From Candidatus Reconcilbacillus cellulovorans (GTDB lineage: Bacteria > Bacillota > Bacilli > Paenibacillales > Reconciliibacillaceae): DNA of 39,725 nucleotides. The stretch is taken from positions 1-39,725 of the forward strand of contig MOXJ01000025.1 of the NCBI GenBank assembly GCA_002507565.1. The letters are read 5' to 3'. The position numbers and the translations under genes are program-made. A model generated the notes under the pieces. The model saw nothing but the letters and a program-made list of their open reading frames with translations. It searched no databases and was not told the origin of the DNA. Shown piece after piece: positions 26,277-33,935 of this stretch (the first letter of the stretch is position 1; every line of letters starts with the position of its first letter).

Positions 26277-27635
26277 ATGGACAAACTTCGGTTTGACTGG
26301 AAAAGCGCATCATCGTTCGTTCGCCCGCACGAGATCGACCAGATGGCCGCTCAGGTGCGCGTCGCGCACGACCATTTGCACAACCGGACAGGGCCTGGAG
26401 CTGATTTTCTCGGCTGGGTCCGTTTGCCGCACGACTACGACCGCGAGGAGTTCGCCCGCATTCAGGCCGCGGCGCGACGCATTCGCGACGATTCAGACGT
26501 CCTTGTCGTCGTCGGCATCGGCGGGTCCTATTTGGGCGCGCGAGCGGCGATCGAGGCGCTGTCCCATACTTTTTATAACCGGTTAACGAAGCAGCGGCGC
26601 GGCGGTCCGGAGATTTATTACGCGGGCCATCAGATCAGCTCGACCTATTTGGCCGATCTGCTCGACATTCTCGAAAACCACGACGTGTCGGTCAACGTCG
26701 TTTCCAAATCCGGCACGACGACGGAGCCGGCGATCGCGTTCCGCGTGATCAGGGGGTTTTTGGAGAGAAAGTACGGGAAGGAGGGCGCGCGCCGTCGCAT
26801 TTACGCGACGACCGACCGGGCGAAAGGCGCGCTGAAAAAACTGGCCGACGAAGAAGGATACGAAACGTTCGTCATCCCGGACGACGTCGGCGGCCGCTAT
26901 TCCGTGCTGACGGCGGTCGGTCTTCTGCCGATCGCTGCGGCCGGCGTCGACGTCGAGGCGATGATGCGGGGGGCGGCGGATGCGGCCGACGATTATGCGA
27001 ATCCGGACCTGGCCGTCAACGAGAGCTACCAGTACGCCGTCGTCCGCAACCTTCTGCACCGCAAGGGCAAGACGGTCGAAATTCTCGTCAACTACGAGCC
27101 GTCGCTCCATTATGTGTCGGAGTGGTGGAAGCAGCTGTTCGGTGAAAGCGAGGGTAAGGACGGCAAAGGGCTTTATCCGGCGTCTGTCGATTTTTCGACC
27201 GATCTGCATTCGATGGGACAGTTCATCCAGGAAGGCAGCCGCATCATGTTCGAAACGGTACTGCGGGTGGCCAGACCGAGGCGCGATCTGACGATCGGCG
27301 TCGATCCGGCGGACGTCGACGGGCTGAACTTTCTTGCCGGGAAAACGATGGATTTCGTCAATCAGAAAGCGTTTGAAGGGACGCTGCTCGCGCATACAGA
27401 CGGCGGCGTGCCGAACCTGGTCGTCACGATTCCGGAGCTGACGGCATACCATTTCGGCTATATGGTCTACTTTTTCGAAAAAGCGTGCGGCGTCAGCGGT
27501 CATCTGCTCGGCGTCAACCCCTTCGACCAGCCGGGCGTCGAGGCGTACAAGCGGAACATGTTCGCGCTGCTCGGCAAACCCGGATTCGAAAAGCAAAAAG
27601 CAGAACTGGAAGCTCGACTTTCGGGCAATCGCTAG
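26277..27635 (+). CDS. pgi: Glucose-6-phosphate isomerase
   Basis: The 452-residue protein has the length of the short Firmicute PGI. Motifs seen are G-I-G-G-S-Y-L-G-A, the sugar-phosphate loop [25 protein letters not shown], the catalytic-glutamate region [11 protein letters not shown], and a C-terminal lysine-containing [12 protein letters not shown]. It interconverts glucose-6-phosphate and fructose-6-phosphate. The ATG at 26277 follows AAAGGGGGG. Upstream in-frame codons lie before or within the promoter. Confidence 0.95.
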   Translation: MDKLRFDWKSASSFVRPHEIDQMAAQVRVAHDHLHNRTGPGADFLGWVRLPHDYDREEFARIQAAARRIRDDSDVLVVVGIGGSYLGARAAIEALSHTFYNRLTKQRRGGPEIYYAGHQISSTYLADLLDILENHDVSVNVVSKSGTTTEPAIAFRVIRGFLERKYGKEGARRRIYATTDRAKGALKKLADEEGYETFVIPDDVGGRYSVLTAVGLLPIAAAGVDVEAMMRGAADAADDYANPDLAVNESYQYAVVRNLLHRKGKTVEILVNYEPSLHYVSEWWKQLFGESEGKDGKGLYPASVDFSTDLHSMGQFIQEGSRIMFETVLRVARPRRDLTIGVDPADVDGLNFLAGKTMDFVNQKAFEGTLLAHTDGGVPNLVVTIPELTAYHFGYMVYFFEKACGVSGHLLGVNPFDQPGVEAYKRNMFALLGKPGFEKQKAELEARLSGNR

Positions 27636-27668
27636 GTGAAACCAGCCGTCCGGCGGGAGGTTTCGATT

Positions 27669-28310
27669 TTGGCGGAAGAAATTCTGACCGTCGCGCGGGA
27701 AGCTTCGGTAGAAATTGTGATCAAAAAATCGCGGTTCATCGGCTGTGCCGCGCCGGTTGGAACCGAAGCGGAAGCGGCGGCGTTCATCGAGCGGGTGCGC
27801 AAAGAGCATTGGTCGGCGACGCACAACTGCTCCGCGTACGTCGTCGGCGAGCGAGGCGAATTCCGGCGGTCGTCGGACGACGGAGAACCGGCCGGAACGG
27901 CCGGGCGGCCGATGCTGGACGTCATCCTCCGGCGCGGGCTGACGAACGTCGTCGTCGTCGTGACGCGCTATTTCGGCGGAGTTTTGCTCGGCGCCGGGGG
28001 GCTCGTCCGCGCGTACTCGGAGGCCGCTTCCCGGGCGCTGGACGCGGCGGGCGTCGTGCGCGAGGCTTGGCATGAGGCGTGGACGGTGGTAATGCCATAC
28101 GAACTGTACGGCAGGGTGGAATATGAGCTTCGCCGCCTGACGCTGCCGACCGGCCGGCCGCATTTCGCGGACCGGGTGTCGCTGGACGTCTATCCGCCGG
28201 TGGAAGTCGCCGATCGGGTGGAATGGTTGCTGAACGAGTGGTGCCAAGGCCAGGCGGTGATCGTCCGCGGCGGGCGCCGTCGGTTGGCGCTGCCGGTCGA
28301 GGCGGATTGA
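27669..28310 (+). CDS. yigZ: IMPACT/YigZ family protein
   Basis: The protein is about 213 residues. The N-terminal UPF0029 domain has I-K-K-S-R-F-I-G, H-N-C-S-A-Y, the signature S-D-D-G-E-P-A-G-T-A-G-R-P and V-V-V-V-T-R-Y-F-G-G-V-L-L-G-A-G-G-L-V-R-A-Y. A smaller DUF1949-type C-terminal domain follows. The family is found from bacteria to human IMPACT; the bacterial role is not settled. The start is TTG 27669, eight bases after CGGGAGG. A GTG at 27636 next to the pgi stop has no ribosome binding site. It is in operon with pgi, and its end is four bases from a convergent gene. Confidence 0.88.
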   Translation: MAEEILTVAREASVEIVIKKSRFIGCAAPVGTEAEAAAFIERVRKEHWSATHNCSAYVVGERGEFRRSSDDGEPAGTAGRPMLDVILRRGLTNVVVVVTRYFGGVLLGAGGLVRAYSEAASRALDAAGVVREAWHEAWTVVMPYELYGRVEYELRRLTLPTGRPHFADRVSLDVYPPVEVADRVEWLLNEWCQGQAVIVRGGRRRLALPVEAD

Positions 28311-28314
28311 GCGA

Positions 28315-29358
28315 TCAGCCCGCCGCCGGGCGACCGACCTCTCCGCTATCGTTCGGAACGAACGGCAAACGCGGACGCAGCCGCCCGCGATAAGTGAAGA
28401 CGACGCCTAATGTCGCTGCAGCCGCCGCAATCGCGCCGCCCGCCGTACGCGCCAGATGAGCCGCCGGATGTATCGTCTCGGGAACGATGGACTCCCAAAA
28501 CGCCAAGAAAACGGGATGGATCAAATAGATTCCGAGCCAGCCGATGCCGAGCGGGACCGTCACGCGCCGCCAGAAAGCCGACTGTTCGGTCATGTTTTTG
28601 GCCGAGCGGAGCAACTCCAGTCCCGCAAACAGACCATACAGCTGGAAAACGGCTTCGGTTGCGGCCGGCGGCAGCGGGAGGAACGTTCCCGCTCCGGGTT
28701 GCGCCCGCCAGACGGACAGAACGTAGACGGCGGCCGAAACCGCGCAAACCGCCGAAATTCTGCCGGCATGCCTGTTCAACCGTTCGACGGCGGCTTCGTA
28801 GCGAAGACCGACCCATAGTCCGGTTGCGAACAAACCGACGTATGTCGGAGCAATCGCGTTTCGGTAGGGAATCGGATCGCTCCACGCCTGATACGCCCAA
28901 AATCCGATCTGCACGGCCCACGCCGCCGCAAGGAAGATTCGGACTGCCCGTTCTCGATTTTTGCATAGGATGAACGCGAACGGAAACACGAGAGCCAGCT
29001 GTAGAAGTGCCGCAATCGGGGCCAGTGCCTCGAAGCCGATGTTCGTCCCCGCGCGGTCGGCCAGTAAGTAAATTCCCCATGCCGCGGCGGCGGGAGCAGC
29101 CAGGGAGCGCAGCGTGTCCCCATAGAACGGCATCGGTTTTCCGCGGCCTTCCCGGTACCGAACCGTCCATACCACGGCGCATACCCAGACAAGCACCGGC
29201 ACCGCAAAGGCGGACAAATGATGGAAAACATGATACAAGGCCTGCAAGCCGGTGCCCGGCGGAAACGCGTCGGAACCCCCTGCTGTTGCATGCGCCAGCA
29301 CGACTGCGGCGACCGCCACTGCGCGGACCGTATCGATTTCCGGTCGCCAGGCGCTCAT
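28315..29358 (-). CDS. Acyltransferase 3 family membrane protein
   Basis: The 347-residue protein has about ten hydrophobic segments and opens with R-P-E-I-D-T-V-R-A-V-A-V-A-A-V-V-L-A-H-A. That is the typical first helix of acyltransferase-3 proteins, with the conserved His. It later shows G-I-Y-L-I-H-P-V-F-L, also typical. Such enzymes acylate sugars or wall polymers at the membrane (OatA and relatives). No SGNH domain is attached. The ATG at 29358 has AAGGAGG eight bases upstream. It lies 16 bases after the yjbQ gene on the same strand. Confidence 0.82.
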   Translation of the reverse strand: MSAWRPEIDTVRAVAVAAVVLAHATAGGSDAFPPGTGLQALYHVFHHLSAFAVPVLVWVCAVVWTVRYREGRGKPMPFYGDTLRSLAAPAAAAWGIYLLADRAGTNIGFEALAPIAALLQLALVFPFAFILCKNRERAVRIFLAAAWAVQIGFWAYQAWSDPIPYRNAIAPTYVGLFATGLWVGLRYEAAVERLNRHAGRISAVCAVSAAVYVLSVWRAQPGAGTFLPLPPAATEAVFQLYGLFAGLELLRSAKNMTEQSAFWRRVTVPLGIGWLGIYLIHPVFLAFWESIVPETIHPAAHLARTAGGAIAAAAATLGVVFTYRGRLRPRLPFVPNDSGEVGRPAAG

Positions 29359-29374
29359 GCGGACCGCCTCCTTA

Positions 29375-29776
29375 TTATCCCGCGATGATTTTGACGTGAT
29401 ACCGGCGGCGGCGCGGCCCGTCGAATTCGCAGAAATAGATACCCTGCCACGTTCCGAGCAAAAGGCGGCCCTCTGCGACGATAAGTGTTTGCGAAGTTCC
29501 GACGGCAACCGCTTTCACGTGGGCGGCCGTATTGCCTTCCGCATGCCGGTCTTTGGCGTGTGTCCAAGGGACCATCTCGTCCAAGCGCAACAGAAGATCC
29601 CGTTTGACGTCGGGGTCGGCATTTTCGTTGACTGCAATTCCCGCCGTCGTATGCGGGCAGTAGACGACGGCCAGGCCGTTTTGCACGCCGCTTTCCCGTA
29701 CGGCGCGCTCTACCTCGGGCGTAATGTCGACGATTTCGTCCCGACGGGAGGTTTGCAGCGTAAAGGTATATAACAT
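29375..29776 (-). CDS. yjbQ: YjbQ/UPF0047 family protein
   Basis: The 133-residue protein shows the family hallmarks. It has [22 protein letters not shown], the [12 protein letters not shown] segment and a final [18 protein letters not shown]. The clustered His and Glu suggest a metal site. Members have been reported to have weak thiamine-phosphate synthase activity; the real role is unclear. The start ATG has GGGGGGAG upstream. It heads a two-gene operon with the acyltransferase. Confidence 0.9.
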   Translation of the reverse strand: MLYTFTLQTSRRDEIVDITPEVERAVRESGVQNGLAVVYCPHTTAGIAVNENADPDVKRDLLLRLDEMVPWTHAKDRHAEGNTAAHVKAVAVGTSQTLIVAEGRLLLGTWQGIYFCEFDGPRRRRYHVKIIAG

Positions 29777-29810
29777 TCCGCTCCCCCCGTGAAAAGAGGT
29801 TCTCCATTCC

Positions 29811-29839
29811 AGTTTACACGTCGAACAACCGCCCGGCAA
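29811..29839 (-). promoter_or_regulatory. Possible promoter of the yjbQ operon
   Basis: On the minus strand, TTGCCG (29839-29834), a 17-base spacer and TAAACT (29816-29811) are seen. Each hexamer matches four of six bases. It lies just downstream of the terminator of the next gene up. Confidence 0.4.
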
Positions 29840-29845
29840 GACGAC

Positions 29846-29888
29846 AAAAAAAGCCGGCCTTCGACGCAACGAATCGGCCGAAGACCGG
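29846..29888 (-). terminator. Terminator of the small Tyr/Pro-rich gene
   Basis: A 10-bp stem (29888-29879 with 29863-29854, one G-U pair) is followed on the minus strand by CTTTTTTTG. It isolates the small gene from yjbQ. Confidence 0.85.
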
Positions 29889-29900
29889 ACCGGACTTTCG

Positions 29901-30080
29901 TCATCCCCACCGGCGGGTCGCAATCACCAGCAGGATAAACAGAACAAGCGCGACGGCGACGATACCGGAAGTCGGAACATACATCGGGTAAACCGGGTAA
30001 ACGGGTTTTCCTACATGCGGATAAGGTTTCCCGTACGGCGGATAATGGGGATACACCGGATATCCCGCGTGGTCGCTCAT
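29901..30080 (-). CDS. Small Tyr/Pro-rich membrane protein (YjcZ-like tail)
   Basis: The 59-residue protein has an N-terminal half made of irregular Y-P-x repeats ([18 protein letters not shown]), rich in Tyr, Pro, His and Gly. One C-terminal hydrophobic helix ends [12 protein letters not shown]. That tail resembles the small YjcZ/sporulation proteins of Bacilli, while the Tyr/Pro half resembles spore-coat or surface proteins. This is a resemblance only. GGAGGGTGG precedes the ATG at 30080. The only good promoter upstream is the one inside the invertible segment (30274-30303). Confidence 0.7.
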   Translation of the reverse strand: MSDHAGYPVYPHYPPYGKPYPHVGKPVYPVYPMYVPTSGIVAVALVLFILLVIATRRWG

Positions 30081-30181
30081 CGAACCACCCTCCTCGATCA
30101 GCTTCGTTTGAGTTCCGACACCACCACGATATGTCGGGGAGGATGGCACGTCTTGGACGAACGCCAGGCTTGCGGTAAAAT

Positions 30182-30202
30182 GGGGAAAAGCCTACTTTCC
30201 CC
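30182..30202. other. Hairpin in the leader of the small Tyr/Pro-rich gene
   Basis: An 8-bp stem with one bulged A (30182-30190 with 30195-30202) is followed on the minus strand by ATTTTAC. It could be a weak attenuator or a protein-binding site between the invertible promoter and the gene. Confidence 0.4.
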
Positions 30203-30236
30203 TTTAAGAGAGTGGATCGCGAGAATGCGAACGATT

Positions 30237-30256
30237 TGTCGTACAATATGGTTTGT
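30237..30256 (+). repeat. Left inverted repeat of the candidate invertible segment
   Basis: TGTCGTACAATATGGTTTGT is a 20-base sequence repeated, perfectly inverted, at 31251-31270. The identity ends sharply on both sides. The two copies flank the recombinase gene. Confidence 0.9.
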
Positions 30257-30273
30257 TCGCCTGCCTGGGAAAT

Positions 30274-30303
30274 ATTATACGCTATCATTTCGACGTTCTT
30301 CAA
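30274..30303 (-). promoter_or_regulatory. Outward promoter inside the invertible segment
   Basis: On the minus strand, TTGAAG (30303-30298), an 18-base spacer and a perfect TATAAT (30279-30274) are seen. In the present orientation it reads left across the inverted repeat to the small Tyr/Pro-rich gene. After inversion it would read right into the STAS-CheY-CheA operon, with about 95 bases of leader. Confidence 0.7.
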
Positions 30304-30345
30304 CATGATTTTCGAAAATTCATCGAAAATTCATTAAAGAACGTC
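30292..30345. repeat. Nested repeats at the 3' end of the recombinase gene
   Basis: A 9-bp inverted repeat (GACGTTCTT at 30292-30300, AAGAACGTC at 30337-30345) spans the recombinase stop codon and touches the -35 of the outward promoter. Between its arms are two tandem copies of TGAATTTTCGA on the minus strand and a TTTTCGAAAA palindrome. These may be accessory binding sites for the recombinase or a regulator. Confidence 0.55.
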
Positions 30346-31227
30346 TTCCAAATATTCTTCAACGTAGTCCGGAGCCGATTTATTCAGTAGTTGAACGGTA
30401 TGCAGATATCGTTGCGTTGTCTGAAGATGGGCGTGTCCCAAATGTTCTTGAACCTGTTGCAAAGTGGCTCCGTGAAGCAACGCCAGCGTTGCGTTCGTAT
30501 GGCGAAGCCAGTGAGGGGTGGGCGCTTTCGAAAGCCGGATTTGTTCACGGGCTTTTTGCAAAATCCGTTCCACTTGCCTGATGGACAGCGGAAACAGACG
30601 CTGATTCGGTTTGCGTTCCGGAAAATAGGACATGTATTGGATCCATAACCGTTTTGGAACCTTGACTTCCCGCGTTTTTTTGCCTTTGCCGTCTACGACC
30701 GTCAGCCAGACGGACCGGCCTACAGGGTCGGTATGAAAATGTCTCCATTCGATTTTGACCAGTTCCGAAACCCGAAGACCCGTTAATACCAACGTCAACC
30801 CGATCAAATAATCCCGTTCGCCGTTTTGTTTCAGCCGACTTAACAACAACGCGACCTCTTTTTTTGTCAAATAGTGATTGTAACTGGTAACCGTCACTTT
30901 GGGGGTACGTACACATGTCGTCGGATTATGGGTAAAGACGCCGACGTTCGGGTCGCTTCCCCATTTGTAAAGCGACCGCAGCGGCGCAATCAAGCTGGAC
31001 ACGGTCGCCGGCGACAACGGCTTTCGGCTGCGGCTGCATCGGCCTTCGCTCAGGCCGGTCTTGAACGATTCGATATCTTGCCAGGTCACGCAGTCCAACG
31101 GCTTATAGGAGATGAACTCCCGAAACAATCGGATGGCTCTTTCGTAATTTCTCCTCGTATATTCCGATTCTCCGCCGATTGCCTTCAGAAACATGGAGAT
31201 GATCTGGTCGTCCGTATAAGTCTGCAT
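30334..31227 (-). CDS. Tyrosine recombinase (XerC/XerD/integrase family), probable DNA invertase
   Basis: The 297-residue protein has an N-terminal SAM-like core-binding domain (about 1-100, N-Y-E-R-A-I-R-L-F) and a catalytic domain with all active residues: Arg152 in T-G-L-R-V-S-E-L, a Lys in the beta-hairpin at 181-184, H239-x2-R242, H265 and the nucleophile Tyr274. It cuts and rejoins DNA through a 3'-phosphotyrosine link. The ATG at 31227 has GGAGGGG about eight bases upstream. The gene lies between perfect 20-bp inverted repeats, so it probably inverts its own locus. A chromosomal XerC/D role is unlikely from this context. Confidence 0.92.
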   Translation of the reverse strand: MQTYTDDQIISMFLKAIGGESEYTRRNYERAIRLFREFISYKPLDCVTWQDIESFKTGLSEGRCSRSRKPLSPATVSSLIAPLRSLYKWGSDPNVGVFTHNPTTCVRTPKVTVTSYNHYLTKKEVALLLSRLKQNGERDYLIGLTLVLTGLRVSELVKIEWRHFHTDPVGRSVWLTVVDGKGKKTREVKVPKRLWIQYMSYFPERKPNQRLFPLSIRQVERILQKAREQIRLSKAPTPHWLRHTNATLALLHGATLQQVQEHLGHAHLQTTQRYLHTVQLLNKSAPDYVEEYLEDVL

Positions 31228-31250
31228 GCTCTCATCCCCTCCGCTGTCGG

Positions 31251-31270
31251 ACAAACCATATTGTACGACA
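31251..31270 (-). repeat. Right inverted repeat of the candidate invertible segment
   Basis: This is the exact reverse complement of 30237-30256. It contains TACAAT, which serves as the -10 of the recombinase promoter. Confidence 0.9.
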
Positions 31271-31288
31271 TTTCACGAGCTTTGTTGA
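31260..31288 (-). promoter_or_regulatory. Probable recombinase promoter spanning the repeat boundary
   Basis: On the minus strand, TCAACA (31288-31283), a 17-base spacer and TACAAT (31265-31260) are seen. The -10 lies inside the right inverted repeat and the -35 outside the segment, so the promoter stays in place whichever way the segment points. Confidence 0.55.
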
Positions 31289-31316
31289 TACGATTCGAAA
31301 ACGGAGGAACCGACAT

Positions 31317-31616
31317 ATGCGGCATGATTCCGACGGGGCGGATCTTGTTTTCCCCGCACAATTGACGGTCCATACGATAGGGGAATGGCACGAGCAGGCG
31401 CTCGGCCAGATCGGCCGGGACAAAGGAAGGCCTTTGCGTTTGGATGCATCTCGCGTCGAAAAGGTCGACGCTGCCGGTTTGCAATGGCTTTTGTCCGCGT
31501 ATCTTACGTTTCGAGAAAAAGACGGCGGATTTCGAATTTTCAACCCGTCGGATTCGTTGCGGGAGCGGCTTATCCGTGCGGGATGCGGGGCTGTGTTGGA
31601 GGACGGGGCGTCATGA
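31317..31616 (+). CDS. STAS-domain protein, first gene of the chemotaxis operon
   Basis: The 99-residue protein is a single STAS domain, the fold of anti-anti-sigma factors such as SpoIIAA. It has L-T-V-H-T-I-G-E-W near the start and R-L-D-A-S-R-V-E-K-V-D-A-A-G-L-Q-W-L-L in the centre. The position normally held by a phosphorylated Ser or Thr (D-S/T-S/A-G) is Ala here, so it may not be controlled by phosphorylation. GGAGG lies nine bases before the ATG. Its stop overlaps the cheY start (ATGA). It is the gene nearest the invertible segment. Confidence 0.85.
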   Translation: MRHDSDGADLVFPAQLTVHTIGEWHEQALGQIGRDKGRPLRLDASRVEKVDAAGLQWLLSAYLTFREKDGGFRIFNPSDSLRERLIRAGCGAVLEDGAS

Positions 31617-32005
31617 CGGACAACTTGATTATGGTCGTGGACGATTCGCAGACGGTCCGCACTTCGGTCGAATATACCCTGTCGAAGGAAGGCTTTAAAG
31701 TCGTCGGCGCCGAAGACGGAGAACAGGGGCTTCGATTGCTGGAAGAGTTGAGACAGCAAATGAAACGCCCCGCCATGATCATTACCGATGTCAACATGCC
31801 CAGGATGGACGGAATTTCCATGCTCCGGGAAATCAAAAAGAACGTTTGGACCCGGTTTATTCCGGTGTTGATCCTTACGACCGAATCCCAAGAGCACAAA
31901 AAGCAGGAAGGGAAAAATGCGGGGGCCGCAGGATGGCTGGTAAAACCGTTTAAGCCCGAGCAACTCGTTTATGTGGTGAAAAAATTCGTAAAAACAGATT
32001 CATAG
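31613..32005 (+). CDS. cheY: CheY-like response regulator
   Basis: The 130-residue protein is a lone receiver domain. It has the acidic pair D10-D11, phosphoacceptor Asp59 in D-V-N-M-P-R-M-D-G, a T-T motif near 87 and the conserved K-P-F near 112. Phospho-CheY is the diffusible output of the CheA kinase, acting on a flagellar switch or another target. It has GGAGG seven bases upstream, overlaps the STAS gene by four bases, and sits ten bases before cheA. Confidence 0.93.
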   Translation: MTDNLIMVVDDSQTVRTSVEYTLSKEGFKVVGAEDGEQGLRLLEELRQQMKRPAMIITDVNMPRMDGISMLREIKKNVWTRFIPVLILTTESQEHKKQEGKNAGAAGWLVKPFKPEQLVYVVKKFVKTDS

Positions 32006-32015
32006 GGTGAAAGCC

Positions 32016-33935
32016 GTGAAGAAAGATGTGTTGTCGATTTTCTTACAAGAAGCCGCTGAAAATTTGGCGATTCTCGAAGAGAATTTGATGGAAGTAGAAA
32101 AGTCCCCGACCGACCGGGAGCGTATTCACCTGCTTTTTCGCTGCATACATACCATCAAAGGCGGGGCTGGTTTTGCAGGATTAGATGAAATAAAAGAAAT
32201 AGCACATGAACTAGAAAATATCCTGGACAAAGCGCGGTCGGAGGGGTTCGTCGCGTCGGAAACGTTTCGTTTTTTGGTTTCCGGCATTACTTTGTTGCGC
32301 AAAATGCTGGACGAAGGAGATTATGAAGGACGGATTTACCGCTCCGATTGGAACAGGTTACGCCAACAGATTCGGAAGGGTGGTCGCATATGTCGGGTGT
32401 ATCGGATTCGGCTTTCATTCCCGGAACATACGTTTGAAACGGGGACGGATCCGTTATTTTTGTTGGAAGAAATGAGCGAAAAGGGTAGTATTTTGCAAAT
32501 CGAGCCGGAATGGGGGCGAATACCCGACCTGTTTCATCTGGACCCGCATCTATGTTATTTGGGGTGGAATATTTTATTCAAAACAGAAATGGAAGAAAAA
32601 GAGATCAAGGAAGTTTTTGAGTTTATCCATGAACACGGCGCCGTTGTCGAGATCGAGCGTGCGGAAACGGAGGAGAAAGACAAAACGGAGTCGCCCGCGC
32701 AGGCTTACGCGTCCAAACCGGCCGTGCAAGAAACGATTCGTGTGGAAGTCGTCAAGTTGGAGCGGATTCTGAACCACGTTTCCGATCTGATGATGGTTCA
32801 GTCTCTTTTGCGGGAGCGGACGCTTGATTTGATGGAACGGGCCGGTCGCGACGTGGACGAGGTGGAAGATGCATTCCGAGAATTGGAAACTATTACCAGA
32901 ATGTTGCAGGAAGAAGTGATGAGCACCAGCATGGTACCGATCGGCAACCTGCTGGTGCGGTTGCAGATGATGGCGATCGATCTGGCCAAGGAATTGGGCA
33001 AAGAAGTGCGTGTGGAACTTTCCGGCAAGGATACGGAACTGGACCGAAAAGTGATCGAGCAGATCACCGATCCGTTGATGCACATTGTCCGCAATGCGAT
33101 CGATCACGGCATCGAGCCGATGGAGGCGCGCGTCCGTTCCGGAAAGCCGGCGACAGCGACTTTACGGATTCGCGCGTATCATCAGGAAGGACACGTCATG
33201 ATCGAAATCGGCGACGACGGGAAAGGAATCGACCCGCAACAAGTATTAGCGAAGGCGAAAGCCAAGGGTTTGGTAGACGAGCATAGAACACTTTCTTTAC
33301 AAGAAATTTACCAATTTTTGTTTATTCCCGGTTTTTCTACGGCCGAACATGTCACGGACATTTCGGGACGTGGGGTGGGGCTGGATGTGGTCATGACCAA
33401 TGTCCGCAACTTGCATGGGCATATCGAAGTGCAATCGGAAGTCGGCGTCGGCACGACGTTCCGCATCAAATTGCCGTTGACGATGGCGATCATCGACGGC
33501 ATGCTCGTACGGGTGGGAGAAGAATTTTATGTTTTTCCTCTGCCGGCGATTACGGAATTTATCAAGGCCAAGCATTATTCCGTCCATACGGTGACGGGAT
33601 CGGGAAAAGTGATCCGAGTTCGGGAGGATTGGATTCCGCTTGCGGCGCTTTCGGACATCGTCGGCGTGCCGTCCCGGTTTTCCCGGCCCGAAGACGGCGT
33701 GTTGGTCGTCTTGCGGGACGGGGAGCGGAAGTTGGCCGTCGCGGTGGACGAAATCGTGAACCAGAAGCAGTTTGTGGTCAAAAGCGTGCAGGAAAATTTA
33801 GGGCATGCACGCGGCGTGACGGGGGCGACCGTGTTGGGGGACGGCAGCGTCGCCATCATTCCCGAAATTTCGTACCTGTTCGAAGTGGCCTCCGCCCGGT
33901 CCGGTTTTCAAGCGGGGGATTCGGATGGTTGCTGA
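32016..33935 (+). CDS. cheA: Chemotaxis histidine kinase CheA
   Basis: The 639-residue protein has the following order. The HPt domain carries phospho-His45 (C-I-H-T-I-K-G-G-A-G-F). A linker with a small alpha/beta segment (about 125-215) may be the CheY-binding P2. The dimerisation helices (about 240-305) and the HATPase domain (N-box near 355, G-boxes near 399 and 450) follow, and a CheW-like domain ends the protein (about 495-625). It phosphorylates CheY and CheB in response to receptors. The start is GTG 32016, preceded by AGGGTGA. An in-frame GTG at 32007 lies within that ribosome binding site. Its end overlaps cheW by 11 bases. Confidence 0.94.
   Translation: MKKDVLSIFLQEAAENLAILEENLMEVEKSPTDRERIHLLFRCIHTIKGGAGFAGLDEIKEIAHELENILDKARSEGFVASETFRFLVSGITLLRKMLDEGDYEGRIYRSDWNRLRQQIRKGGRICRVYRIRLSFPEHTFETGTDPLFLLEEMSEKGSILQIEPEWGRIPDLFHLDPHLCYLGWNILFKTEMEEKEIKEVFEFIHEHGAVVEIERAETEEKDKTESPAQAYASKPAVQETIRVEVVKLERILNHVSDLMMVQSLLRERTLDLMERAGRDVDEVEDAFRELETITRMLQEEVMSTSMVPIGNLLVRLQMMAIDLAKELGKEVRVELSGKDTELDRKVIEQITDPLMHIVRNAIDHGIEPMEARVRSGKPATATLRIRAYHQEGHVMIEIGDDGKGIDPQQVLAKAKAKGLVDEHRTLSLQEIYQFLFIPGFSTAEHVTDISGRGVGLDVVMTNVRNLHGHIEVQSEVGVGTTFRIKLPLTMAIIDGMLVRVGEEFYVFPLPAITEFIKAKHYSVHTVTGSGKVIRVREDWIPLAALSDIVGVPSRFSRPEDGVLVVLRDGERKLAVAVDEIVNQKQFVVKSVQENLGHARGVTGATVLGDGSVAIIPEISYLFEVASARSGFQAGDSDGC

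Larger units (their letters stand above)
30257..31250. mobile_element. Candidate invertible DNA segment carrying its own tyrosine recombinase
   Basis: This is a 994-bp segment between perfect 20-bp inverted repeats. It contains one gene, a complete tyrosine recombinase, and one outward-pointing promoter (30274-30303). This arrangement is that of site-specific inversion systems. It is not a normal insertion sequence: there is no DDE transposase and no target duplication is visible. Base composition looks less GC-rich than the flanks by eye. Inversion would redirect the promoter from the small Tyr/Pro-rich gene to the chemotaxis operon. Confidence 0.65.

Noticed and set aside
26583-28247. 554-codon minus-strand frame opposite pgi and yigZ
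   Set aside because: It spans two clear genes and has no ribosome binding site or recognisable motif; an antisense shadow.
28311-28314. Terminator between the convergent yigZ and acyltransferase genes
   Set aside because: Only four bases separate the stops and no stem with a T run is visible nearby.
30237-31270. Recombinase with inverted repeats considered as an insertion sequence
   Set aside because: The enzyme is a tyrosine recombinase rather than a DDE transposase, no target duplication is visible outside the repeats, and an outward promoter lies inside. Inversion explains the layout better, though an integrated element is not fully excluded.
31261-31289. TTGTAC ... GTTGAT as a plus-strand promoter for the chemotaxis operon, or a SigD-type promoter at GTTGATAC
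   Set aside because: The hexamers match sigma-A poorly (about three of six each), and no TAAA lies 15 bases before the SigD-like element.
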